Shown in pieces: positions 1 through 6,525 of a stretch of 7,083 nucleotides of DNA. Source of the stretch: CAXQZM01 sp964228455 (GTDB lineage: Bacteria > Pseudomonadota > Alphaproteobacteria > UBA7985); contig CAXQZM010000100.1 in assembly GCA_964228455.1 (NCBI GenBank), positions 1 through 7,083 on the forward strand. The letters run 5' to 3'. The notes under the pieces are model-generated. The model did no database searches and was not told the origin of the DNA. It was given only the letters and a program-made list of their open reading frames with translations. Within the stretch, counting starts at the first letter, position 1. Every line of letters begins with the position of its first letter. The translations under genes and the position numbers were made by a program.

Positions 1-657
1 AAGGGGAATTCTCCACTATTCATTGAAATGGACGTGAGTGACTCAAGCGCATGGTCAAAACTCAGAGATCTAATTTGTGAAACGTTGGGCGGACTAGACA
101 TCTTGATAAATAACGCAGGAATCGGCGATGCAGGAACCATATTCACAATTAATGAGTCTCGTTGGAAGCGTATCTTGGAAATTAACATCATGGGGGTTGT
201 GCTAGGACCCGCGGCAATGGCTCCTTTAATGCGCGACCAGAAAAAAGGTCATGTTGTAAATATCGCATCGATGGCTGGACTGTTTGCGATGCCTACCATG
301 ATGGCTTATAATGTTTCGAAAGCTGGGGTGGTGAGCTTTTCAGAGACGCTCGCATCAGAACTTCACCCCCACGGTATTCAGGTTTCCTGTGTTTGCCCGC
401 ATTTCTTTAAAACGAACATTGGGAACTCAATGGCTGATCACGCATCACCTAAAACAGTGGCATTTTTAAAAAGGCAAATGGACCATGCTAAGGTTTCTGC
501 AGACGAAGTGGCACAAACAGTTATTGATGGAATAAAGCGAAAGGATTTTTTAATATTCACACATCCTGGAACACGGCGCCAATGGCTGTTTAAGAGATTG
601 TTTCCTGGGCGTGTTCTATCGCAAGCAAAAGCTGCGGCGGCGAAGATCCTCAAATGA
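1..657 (+). CDS. Short-chain dehydrogenase/reductase (SDR), 5'-truncated by window edge
   Basis: The frame is open from base 1 (K-G-N-S-P-L-F-I-E, then ATG at 28), so the true start and the TGxxxGxG dinucleotide-binding motif lie outside the window; the ATG at 28 is internal. The visible 218 residues show the classical SDR order: a D-V acidic motif after strand 3 (residues 11-12), NNAG at 37-40, the structural Asn at 62, catalytic Ser90, Tyr103 and Lys107 (YNVSK) and the C-P motif at 132-133. The family catalyses NAD(P)-dependent oxidation or reduction of a carbonyl/hydroxyl, normally in the cytosol. The basic and aromatic tail (HPGTRRQW, KRLFPGR) resembles SDRs often annotated as acting on lipid or alcohol substrates, but the substrate cannot be read from sequence. 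It converges on ilvC and shows no functional link to its neighbours. The family call is certain; the specific function is unknown. Confidence 0.93.
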   Translation, partial: KGNSPLFIEMDVSDSSAWSKLRDLICETLGGLDILINNAGIGDAGTIFTINESRWKRILEINIMGVVLGPAAMAPLMRDQKKGHVVNIASMAGLFAMPTMMAYNVSKAGVVSFSETLASELHPHGIQVSCVCPHFFKTNIGNSMADHASPKTVAFLKRQMDHAKVSADEVAQTVIDGIKRKDFLIFTHPGTRRQWLFKRLFPGRVLSQAKAAAAKILK

Positions 658-690
658 CAATAAGATAGATGAGGATGCTTTCTATTGATA

Positions 691-719
691 ACAAAATAGA
701 AAAGGGGCCATCAGCCCCT
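691..719 (-). terminator. Intrinsic terminator of the ilvBNC operon
   Basis: Read on the - strand, a perfect 6-bp stem AGGGGC / GCCCCT with a 5-base loop (703-719) is followed by a T-rich run (TTTCTATTTTG). It starts about 26 bases after the ilvC stop codon. On the + strand the hairpin is followed by CTCCTAAAATG, with no T-run, so it should act on ilvC transcripts and not on the converging SDR gene. Confidence 0.85.
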
Positions 720-744
720 CTCCTAAAATGATATTGAGCCCTGC

Positions 745-1773
745 TTATTGCCCAGAAGACGTACTCTTATCAACCAGCTTGTTTTCCGATAGCCACGGCA
801 TCATTGCGCGAAGCTTTCCTCCCACTTCTTCAATACCATGCGCTGCTTGGTTCCGACGGGTGGTTTTGAAATGGGCACCACCTGACTTCATTTCTTGAAC
901 AAAGTTTCGAGTAAACTTGCCAGACTGAATATCTTCCAAGACGCGCTTCATTTCAGCTTTGGTTTCAGACGTCACCATACGAGGGCCAGTAACATAATCT
1001 CCATATTCGGCCGTGTTGGAAATAGAGTACCTCATGTTAGCCATCCCACCTTCATAGAGCAGATCAACAATTAGCTTTGTTTCGTGCAGGCATTCAAAAT
1101 ATGCCATTTCAGGTGCGTATCCAGCTTCAACAAGAGTTTCAAATCCCGCCATAATCAAATGAGAAATACCACCGCAAAGAACAGCCTGTTCACCGAACAA
1201 ATCTGTCTCGCACTCTTCCTTGAAGGTGGTCTCAATTACCCCTGCTCGCCCACCGCCATTGGCGGATGCATATGAAAGAGCAATATCATGCGCATTACCG
1301 GTAACATCCTGGTAAATTGCAATTAGCGTTGGAACTCCTGCACCTTTCTCATACTCTGAACGAACCAAATGACCAGGTCCTTTGGGGGCAATCATGATAA
1401 CGTCAATGTCATCGCGAGGTTCAATTAGAGAAAAATGAACATTTAAACCGTGTGCGAATGCCAGCGCCGCACCAGGTTTCATATTATCCCGAAGGTCATC
1501 AGCCCATAAATCTGCTTGAAGTTCATCTGGCGTTAAAATCATTACCAAGTCGGCCCATGCTGCACCCTCTGAAGGAGTCATAGTCTTAAGTCCGGCAGCT
1601 TTTGCTTTTGCGTTAGAGCCTGAAGAGGCACGAAGGCCAACCACGACTTCCTTAACACCTGAGTCATTAAGGTTATTAGCATGTGCATGGCCCTGTGAAC
1701 CATAGCCAACAATCATGACTTTCTTGTCCTTAATCAAATTGATGTCAGCATCGCTATCGTAATAAACGCGCAT
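745..1773 (-). CDS. ilvC: Ketol-acid reductoisomerase (NADP+), class I
   Basis: IlvC catalyses the Mg2+- and NADPH-dependent alkyl migration and reduction of 2-acetolactate or 2-aceto-2-hydroxybutyrate to the dihydroxy acids, the second common step of valine and isoleucine synthesis, in the cytosol. The 342-residue length is that of the short class I enzymes. The N-terminal Rossmann domain has GYGSQGHAHANNL (residues 23-35) and a loop with Arg48 and several Ser (50, 51, 53), consistent with NADPH preference (inferred). His108 and the PKGPGH motif (130-135) follow. The C-terminal helical domain carries the metal and substrate residues at the expected positions: Asp191, Glu195, Glu227, Glu231 and Ser252 (in SISNTAEYGD). 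The ATG is fixed by a strong Shine-Dalgarno AAGGAG seven bases upstream. It is the last gene of ilvB-ilvN-ilvC, 37 bases after ilvN, and is followed by an intrinsic terminator. Nothing is missing from the active site. Confidence 0.98.
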   Translation of the reverse strand: MRVYYDSDADINLIKDKKVMIVGYGSQGHAHANNLNDSGVKEVVVGLRASSGSNAKAKAAGLKTMTPSEGAAWADLVMILTPDELQADLWADDLRDNMKPGAALAFAHGLNVHFSLIEPRDDIDVIMIAPKGPGHLVRSEYEKGAGVPTLIAIYQDVTGNAHDIALSYASANGGGRAGVIETTFKEECETDLFGEQAVLCGGISHLIMAGFETLVEAGYAPEMAYFECLHETKLIVDLLYEGGMANMRYSISNTAEYGDYVTGPRMVTSETKAEMKRVLEDIQSGKFTRNFVQEMKSGGAHFKTTRRNQAAHGIEEVGGKLRAMMPWLSENKLVDKSTSSGQ

Positions 1774-1780
1774 GATTTAG

Positions 1781-1786
1781 CTCCTT
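1781..1786 (-). promoter_or_regulatory. Strong ribosome binding site of ilvC
   Basis: AAGGAG on the - strand is separated by seven bases from the ATG at 1773. It is the best Shine-Dalgarno match in the window and settles the ilvC start. Confidence 0.85.
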
Positions 1787-1810
1787 TTGGAATTAATAGT
1801 TTGGGGGCGC

Positions 1811-2317
1811 TTAGAGCGCGTGTGCGCCGCGTGCAAGTGCTGCAACGCCCGTTCTTGAAAGTTCTGTGAGCCCAAGGGGCTGCATGATGGCAACAAAGGC
1901 ACCAACCTTGCTTGGCTTACCGGTTAACTCGAAGGTGAAATGATCTAATCCAGAATCAACGACTTTGGCTCCAAATATTTCGGCGGACCGCAGAGCTTCG
2001 ACACGTTTCTCACCTTGCCCAGCCACCTTAACCAGAGCCAGTTCTCTCTCCACGCTAGGTCCAGACACCGTGAGATCAGAAACACGATGAACAGGCACTA
2101 CCCGATCGAGTTGGGCCTTTATTTGTTCAAGTACCTGCGGAGTTCCCTTGGTACATATAGTGATACGTGACACCGCATTAGCAGCATCAATTTCTGACAC
2201 AGTGAGCGATGATATATTGTACCCTCGGCCCGTGAAGAGACCCACCACTTTTGCTAGAACGCCCGGCTCATTATTAACAAGAACCGAAAAAGTTCGCTGT
2301 TCCATTACCAAATCCAT
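1811..2317 (-). CDS. ilvN: Acetolactate synthase small (regulatory) subunit
   Basis: This is the regulatory subunit that binds IlvB, raises its activity and confers feedback inhibition by branched-chain amino acids. Its 168 residues match the usual 160-175 (also named ilvH). The N-terminal ACT domain spans about 9-80 with NNEPGVLAKV (15-24) and GRGYNISSL (30-38). By alignment from memory with E. coli IlvH, the valine-site residues Asn11, Gly14 and Asn29 correspond to Asn16, Gly19 and Asn34 here, so valine sensitivity is likely (inferred). The C-terminal domain (about 88-165) starts RELALVKV and ends with ELSRTGVAALARG. The ATG at 2317 lies 13 bases after the ilvB stop, which suggests translational coupling. 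Its Shine-Dalgarno is poor (AGG about ten bases upstream). A second ATG at 2305 (residue 5), preceded by a GGA, is an equally possible start and would remove only MDLV. Confidence 0.96.
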   Translation of the reverse strand: MDLVMEQRTFSVLVNNEPGVLAKVVGLFTGRGYNISSLTVSEIDAANAVSRITICTKGTPQVLEQIKAQLDRVVPVHRVSDLTVSGPSVERELALVKVAGQGEKRVEALRSAEIFGAKVVDSGLDHFTFELTGKPSKVGAFVAIMQPLGLTELSRTGVAALARGAHAL

Positions 2318-2330
2318 GATACTTGCCTAA

Positions 2331-4136
2331 CTAAACTAGTGTGAGACCATCGCCAGATATGGCGGATCCCATATCTTCTTCATCTGACAATAACATTTCA
2401 TAGTGTGGCTTTCCAGATGGGATCATCGGGAAACAATTTTCATCTTTTGTTACACAGCAATCAAAAAGGACAAATCCGGGAGTGTTAATCATCTGCTCAA
2501 TCCCAGCATCCAACTCTGACTCTTTTGTCACTCTTATTCCGGTTCCACCGAAGCTCTCTGCAAGTTTGACGAAGTCAGGCAAACTTGCACTGTAGGATTC
2601 CGCGTAACGTCCCCCATGCAGCAACTGCTGCCACTGCCTCACCATTCCCATCCACTGATTGTTAATTATGAATACTTTCACTGGTAGTCTATATTGAGCG
2701 GCCGTTGACAGCTCCTGAATATTCATGAGTATTGAAGCTTCGCCTGCCACATCTACGCAAAGGGCGTCCGGGTGAGCGACTTGAGCCCCAATCGCCGCAG
2801 GCAAACCATATCCCATGGTCCCCAGTCCACCAGATGTTAACCACTGATTAGGGCGCTCAAAACCAATGTATTGGGCTGCCCACATTTGATGCTGGCCAAC
2901 CTCAGTCGAGACATATACATCATCTCTGCTCTTTGTAAGCTCAAAGAAACGCTTGATAGCATGCTGCGGCCGGATTTCTGCTTCACCAGAGTCTTGTTTG
3001 TATGCTAAACATTTCTTATCCCGCCATTCGTTAATCTGACTCCACCATTCAGTTAGCGCATTACTATCAACATCTAGTTTCTGTGATTTCCAAACCGAAT
3101 TAATCTCCGCTAGAGCCTTTCCAGCATCTGCAATCACCGGCAGATCGACCATGATCGTTTTATTTATTGAACTGGGATCAATATCGATATGAATTTTCTT
3201 AGAATTTGGAGAAAACTCATCGATTTTTCCAGTAATCCGATCATCAAACCGCGCTCCCACGTTTAGCATTACATCGCAGTTATACATTGCTAAATTCGCC
3301 TCGTAGGTGCCGTGCATGCCTAACATCCCAACAAACTTCTCTGAGGATGCTGGCATTGCGCCGAGTCCCATTAAGGTGTTGGTTACTGGAAACCCTGTCA
3401 TATCAACAAACTCTTGCAGCGCCTTTGCTGCCTCTGGACCAGAGTTAATAACGCCCCCACCAGCATAAATTATAGGTTTCTTTGCATTGCTCAAAAGTTT
3501 TACAGCCTGCTCTATAGCTTCCACGTCCGGGGCAATTTTGGGCCTGTAAGTCTTGTGTGATTGAGCTCCTGGCTTCACGTAAATTTTGGTTTTATTTTGC
3601 TGAGTGTCCTTGGGTAGGTCCACTACCACCGGTCCGGGTCGCCCAGATCTTGCAACGTAAAAGGCATCGTGGATGGTTTCAGCCATTTTATCCGCGCTCG
3701 TAACCAAATAGTTATGCTTAGTTACTGGACGAGTAATGCCCGTTGTGTCCGCTTCCTGAAAAGCATCATTACCAATTAGATGTGTCGGGACTTGGCCAGT
3801 CAGAACCACCAGAGGAATTGAGTCCATCAAAGCATCACAAATGCCAGTCACTGCGTTTGTTGCGCCAGGACCTGAGGTCACCAGAACACAACCTACTTTG
3901 CCTGTGGACCGCGCGTAGCCCTCAGCAGCGTGCACAGCCGCTTGCTCATGTCGCACTAGAATGTGTTGGATAGTATCTTGCTGGTGAATAGCATCATAGA
4001 GAGGCAGAACGGCACCTCCGGGATAGCCAAAAATAACTTCCACCCCTTGATCAATTAGGGCCTCAATCACTACCTCCGCACCAGTCATTTCAACCTTGGC
4101 TTCGTTATCTTTTTGGGCTTCAGCCGTAGCTGACAT
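2331..4136 (-). CDS. ilvB: Acetolactate synthase large (catalytic) subunit
   Basis: This ThDP-, Mg2+- and FAD-dependent enzyme condenses two pyruvates to 2-acetolactate, or pyruvate with 2-oxobutyrate to acetohydroxybutyrate, the committed step of valine/leucine/isoleucine synthesis. The start at 4136 is chosen because GGAG lies six bases upstream; it gives 601 residues beginning MSATAEAQ. The frame stays open upstream to an ATG at 4184 and a TTG at 4199, neither with a Shine-Dalgarno. The N-terminal pyrimidine-binding domain (about 16-180) has FGYPGGAVLP and the catalytic Glu64 (RHEQAAVHAAEG). The central FAD-binding domain (about 205-340) has LMGLGAMP and GARFDDR. The C-terminal ThDP domain (about 390-560) has TSGGLGTMGYGLPAAIG, the metal motif and NN at 492-493, then MVRQWQQLLHGGR with the Trp (502) at the herbicide-site position. 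The metal motif reads G-E-A (465-467), not the usual G-D-A/G. ilvN follows after 13 bases. The gene is also named ilvI in many relatives. Confidence 0.97.
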   Translation of the reverse strand: MSATAEAQKDNEAKVEMTGAEVVIEALIDQGVEVIFGYPGGAVLPLYDAIHQQDTIQHILVRHEQAAVHAAEGYARSTGKVGCVLVTSGPGATNAVTGICDALMDSIPLVVLTGQVPTHLIGNDAFQEADTTGITRPVTKHNYLVTSADKMAETIHDAFYVARSGRPGPVVVDLPKDTQQNKTKIYVKPGAQSHKTYRPKIAPDVEAIEQAVKLLSNAKKPIIYAGGGVINSGPEAAKALQEFVDMTGFPVTNTLMGLGAMPASSEKFVGMLGMHGTYEANLAMYNCDVMLNVGARFDDRITGKIDEFSPNSKKIHIDIDPSSINKTIMVDLPVIADAGKALAEINSVWKSQKLDVDSNALTEWWSQINEWRDKKCLAYKQDSGEAEIRPQHAIKRFFELTKSRDDVYVSTEVGQHQMWAAQYIGFERPNQWLTSGGLGTMGYGLPAAIGAQVAHPDALCVDVAGEASILMNIQELSTAAQYRLPVKVFIINNQWMGMVRQWQQLLHGGRYAESYSASLPDFVKLAESFGGTGIRVTKESELDAGIEQMINTPGFVLFDCCVTKDENCFPMIPSGKPHYEMLLSDEEDMGSAISGDGLTLV

Positions 4137-4142
4137 GGCGGT

Positions 4143-4147
4143 CTCCG
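4143..4147 (-). promoter_or_regulatory. Ribosome binding site deciding the ilvB start
   Basis: CGGAG on the - strand sits six bases before the ATG at 4136. The upstream in-frame candidates at 4184 (ATG) and 4199 (TTG) have no purine-rich motif at a suitable distance, so 4136 is preferred. Confidence 0.75.
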
Positions 4148-4157
4148 TTACACTTTT

Positions 4158-4177
4158 AAAATAAAGCGGGTGCTTTA
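4158..4177 (-). terminator. Weak hairpin plus short T-run between miaA and ilvB (possible terminator or attenuator)
   Basis: On the - strand TAAAGC-ACCC-GCTTTA forms a perfect 6-bp stem with a 4-base loop and ends in TTTT. It lies 30 bases after the miaA stop and 22 bases before the preferred ilvB start. The stem is AT-rich and the T-run short, so termination would be partial at best. It could trim miaA read-through or act in the ilvB leader; neither role is shown by sequence alone. Confidence 0.35.
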
Positions 4178-4206
4178 GGACCATTTCTACTAAAATCAAG
4201 ACGCTT

Positions 4207-5154
4207 TTAAGATTTTTGACTCACAAATGAGATGATTAAGTCACTTAAATTTTCGTTATATTGCGCAATATGGGGCATATAAGGTAATTTTATTGCTAAT
4301 TTTGTTTGGTTTCTTGCCCAGGTAAGCTGGCGCTTTGCATAATTTCTGCTCAGCTTGCTTCCAGATTCCAAAGCCTCATCTATAGAGCAGCGCCCACGAG
4401 TCACTGCTAGTAGCTCTTTAAAACCTAGAGCCTGAGAAATGGGTATTTTGTCAGGGTGAGTATACCGTCTCGCGACCGAAGCCACTTCTTCGAGCGCGCC
4501 CCGATCTAGCATATTCTGAAAGCGAGCATTGATACGACCATATAAAGCTTCTCGGTTTGGCAGCAAAACAAAGGAATTCAAAGCACCGACACCGCCAACT
4601 TTAGGCTGCTGTTGCCAGTATGAAAGTGGTTTTCCTGTATCCTTAAAAACAGACCAAGCTCGAAGTAATCTCTGGGCATCTCCAACCTCAAACCGTCCGA
4701 TCAATTTTGGATCAAAGCGGTAAACTTCAGCCTCAAACTCTAAAATGCCAAGTGCCTCTAGCTTATTCTTTGCCTCGTTTAGCCTGCCTTCGCTAGGCAC
4801 TGGAATAGTCGAGATGCCCTCTTCTAGCGCCTTGAGATAGAATCCTGTGCCCCCACAAAAAATGGGCAATTTACCCTCAGCTTGAATCTGCTGCATTTCA
4901 TGCCTGGCGAGACGAAGCCAACTTGCTACATCCATGCCCTCACCTGCCGACAAGAATCCATATAAGCGATGGTCAGCAGCGGCCATCTCCTCTTCATCTG
5001 GACGAGCAGTAAGTGTTGCACAGTCATCATAAACTTGCAGACTATCCGCATTAATAATTACTCCACCTAGTTGCTGAGCAAGAGATATGGCAACCGATGT
5101 CTTACCTGCGGCAGTTGGTCCATAGAGTGAGATAGGGGTTTGATAATCTGTCAT
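4207..5154 (-). CDS. miaA: tRNA dimethylallyltransferase
   Basis: MiaA transfers the dimethylallyl group from DMAPP to N6 of adenosine-37, next to the anticodon of tRNAs reading codons that begin with U, giving i6A, the precursor of ms2i6A. The 315 residues match the bacterial family (about 300-320). Visible motifs are the P-loop GPTAAGKT (12-19), DSLQVY (37-42), ADHRLYG (60-66), GGTGFYLKAL (101-110), GDAQRLLRAW (158-167), ALGFKEL (242-248) and YAKRQLTWAR (272-281), in family order. The ATG at 5154 puts the P-loop at the expected distance from the N-terminus, but no Shine-Dalgarno precedes it (TTTCTCCAA). ilvB follows after 70 bases to its preferred start. The gene pair miaA-ilvB recurs in alphaproteobacteria without an obvious biochemical link. 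The protein looks intact. Confidence 0.97.
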   Translation of the reverse strand: MTDYQTPISLYGPTAAGKTSVAISLAQQLGGVIINADSLQVYDDCATLTARPDEEEMAAADHRLYGFLSAGEGMDVASWLRLARHEMQQIQAEGKLPIFCGGTGFYLKALEEGISTIPVPSEGRLNEAKNKLEALGILEFEAEVYRFDPKLIGRFEVGDAQRLLRAWSVFKDTGKPLSYWQQQPKVGGVGALNSFVLLPNREALYGRINARFQNMLDRGALEEVASVARRYTHPDKIPISQALGFKELLAVTRGRCSIDEALESGSKLSRNYAKRQLTWARNQTKLAIKLPYMPHIAQYNENLSDLIISFVSQKS

Positions 5155-5190
5155 TTGGAGAAACGCAGTAAGTACCTAGCCTTCGACGAC

Positions 5191-5211
5191 TAACAAGTCC
5201 CAAACTTATTA
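5191..5211 (-). other. Imperfect hairpin between dmdA-like gene and miaA
   Basis: On the - strand TAATAAGT and ACTTGTTA pair over eight positions (one G-U wobble) around a TTGGG loop. No T-run follows, so it is not a standard intrinsic terminator. A direct repeat TACCTAG (+ strand) occurs at 5173-5179 and 5210-5216, the second copy overlapping the foot of the stem. It may be an RNA structure in the miaA leader or the 3' end of the upstream transcript, or chance. Confidence 0.3.
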
Positions 5212-5258
5212 CCTAGTGAGAAAATGGGTCATTGCGAGTTATTTTTAAATCAGAGGTA

Positions 5259-6401
5259 TTAGCCATTGATAGCTAGACCTTTCTTTGGATCAAAAAAGGG
5301 TTTTTCGACCACTTCAAATTCCCTTAACTGTCCGCTTACCTCAACCTCACCTCTCGTTCCTATAATATCGTTTGGCAAATCGATCATGCCTAATGCAATG
5401 TTTTTACTTAGCCTGGGTGAGTATATAGCGGATGTTACTTTCCCGACCAAAATATCTGCAACGCGCAACTCCCAAAAATAATCATTAGAGCCCTCGATTG
5501 GCTCACCGTCAATAACTAGCCCAACCTGCTTCCGCCTTATGCCCTGCGATCGAATCTCTTGTAATGCATCTTTCGCAAGAAAATTAAACTCACCATCAAG
5601 GTCCACCAGTCGCTCCATCCCTAGTTCGAATGGGTTGTTTTCGATTGATAAGTCAGCCTGGTATGAAAGCATCGCGGCCTCAATCCTTCTTATCGTGCTG
5701 GTATGTCCTGGCTTAAGCCCCATTGGAGCGCCGACCTCCATAATATACTCCCACAGCTCGGCTCCTCGACTACCATCTGTAAGAAAAATCTCGTAACCGA
5801 GCTCACTTGACCAGCCGGTGCGAGAAATCAGCAACTCAACACCACGCCAGTTCACCCATGTAAATCTGTAATACTTTAGCTCAGCAGGCCCATTTCCAAA
5901 TGCTGCCTTAATTATGGCACGAGACTGGGGGCCTTGAAGCTGCAGGGGCGAAACATCAGGTTCACTAATTTTCACATCTAAGTCCGCATATGCGGCTAAG
6001 CCCCTGGCCCATAGAAGTACATCAGAATCTGCAATCGAAAACCAGAATTTGTCTTCCGCCAATTTTAGCATTATCGGGTCATTTACAATGCCTCCGTCTT
6101 TATCTGTCAGCAGTACATACTTGCACTGCCCTACCTGACATTTAGAGATATCTCGGCAAGTCAGTAGCTGCGAAAATTCTGCGGCGTCTGCGCCACTTAT
6201 TTCTACCTGCCTTTCGACGGCCACGTCGCACAGGATGGCTTCATTGACCAAGTTCCAGAAATTTTGCACAGGATCACCAAAATCTCTTGGTATGTACATG
6301 TGGTTGTAGACAGAAAAACCCTGCGCGCCCCATTTCAAAGCTGAGTCAGAGAACGGTGACTTTCGGACCTGGGTCCCAAATGAAAATTTTTTAAAAGACA
6401 T
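5259..6401 (-). CDS. dmdA: DmdA-type methyltransferase of the GcvT family (probable DMSP demethylase or close relative)
   Basis: The 380-residue protein has the three-part GcvT/aminomethyltransferase fold, and its motifs match DmdA better than glycine-cleavage T protein: VYNHM (31-35), VERQVEI (62-68), TCRDISKCQVGQCKY (81-95), GGIVNDPIMLKL (103-114), FWFSIADSDV (119-128), EPDVSPLQLQGP (147-158), GWSSELGYE (196-204), NNPFELG (255-261) and TSAIYSPRLSKNI (323-335). DmdA moves a methyl group from dimethylsulfoniopropionate to tetrahydrofolate, yielding methylmercaptopropionate, in the cytosol. T proteins usually have GG-x-x-D-D where this has GG-x-x-N-D, a DmdA-like trait. Trp197 and Glu204 sit where I recall DMSP-site residues of SAR11 DmdA; Phe206 replaces a Tyr there. 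Many alphaproteobacteria carry close DmdA-like paralogues of unproven substrate, so the symbol is provisional. The ATG at 6401 is the only sensible start, since an in-frame TAG lies seven codons upstream, but it lacks a Shine-Dalgarno. No other DMSP-pathway gene (dmdB, dmdC, dmdD, acuI) is in view. Confidence 0.72.
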   Translation of the reverse strand: MSFKKFSFGTQVRKSPFSDSALKWGAQGFSVYNHMYIPRDFGDPVQNFWNLVNEAILCDVAVERQVEISGADAAEFSQLLTCRDISKCQVGQCKYVLLTDKDGGIVNDPIMLKLAEDKFWFSIADSDVLLWARGLAAYADLDVKISEPDVSPLQLQGPQSRAIIKAAFGNGPAELKYYRFTWVNWRGVELLISRTGWSSELGYEIFLTDGSRGAELWEYIMEVGAPMGLKPGHTSTIRRIEAAMLSYQADLSIENNPFELGMERLVDLDGEFNFLAKDALQEIRSQGIRRKQVGLVIDGEPIEGSNDYFWELRVADILVGKVTSAIYSPRLSKNIALGMIDLPNDIIGTRGEVEVSGQLREFEVVEKPFFDPKKGLAING

Positions 6402-6525
6402 TAGATGCGCTAATAAAAACTAGCTCATCGGTACCGGCTCAAAAGCGAAGTAAAAAAGTGTTGTAACGTCCGCCAGAACTGTCCGTATTACTAGGGTAAA
6501 TCTGATGCCACGCGCAATTGGCTGC

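Noticed and set aside
1807..1819. Small hairpin GCGCT-CTA-AGCGC spanning the ilvN stop codon (- strand)
   Set aside because: It is only five pairs with a 3-base loop, has no T-run, and ilvC follows in the same operon; it is easily explained by local GC-rich sequence.
4137..4199. Longer ilvB starting at TTG 4199 or ATG 4184
   Set aside because: Neither has a Shine-Dalgarno, the extra residues are not part of the conserved enzyme, and the ATG at 4136 has GGAG at ideal spacing.
438..5796. Several short open frames opposite or overlapping the annotated genes (for example 438-653 -, 1084-1275 +, 3743-3973 +, 4529-4723 +, 5539-5796 +)
   Set aside because: Each lies inside a well-supported conserved gene in another frame, has no recognisable domain or ribosome site, and is best explained as a shadow of the real coding sequence.
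5259..6401. Identification as glycine cleavage T protein (gcvT)
   Set aside because: The fold is shared, but the motifs VYNHM, VERQVEI, GGIVNDP and TSAIYSPR fit DmdA, and no gcvH or gcvP is adjacent.
6429..6436. Palindrome CGGTACCG upstream of the dmdA-like gene
   Set aside because: An isolated 8-base palindrome with no extension, second copy or clear promoter next to it is expected by chance and does not support an operator.
6402..6525. Promoter or terminator in the moxR-dmdA spacer
   Set aside because: No -35/-10 pair with good matches and no stable stem with a T-run was found; T-rich stretches are present but not diagnostic.
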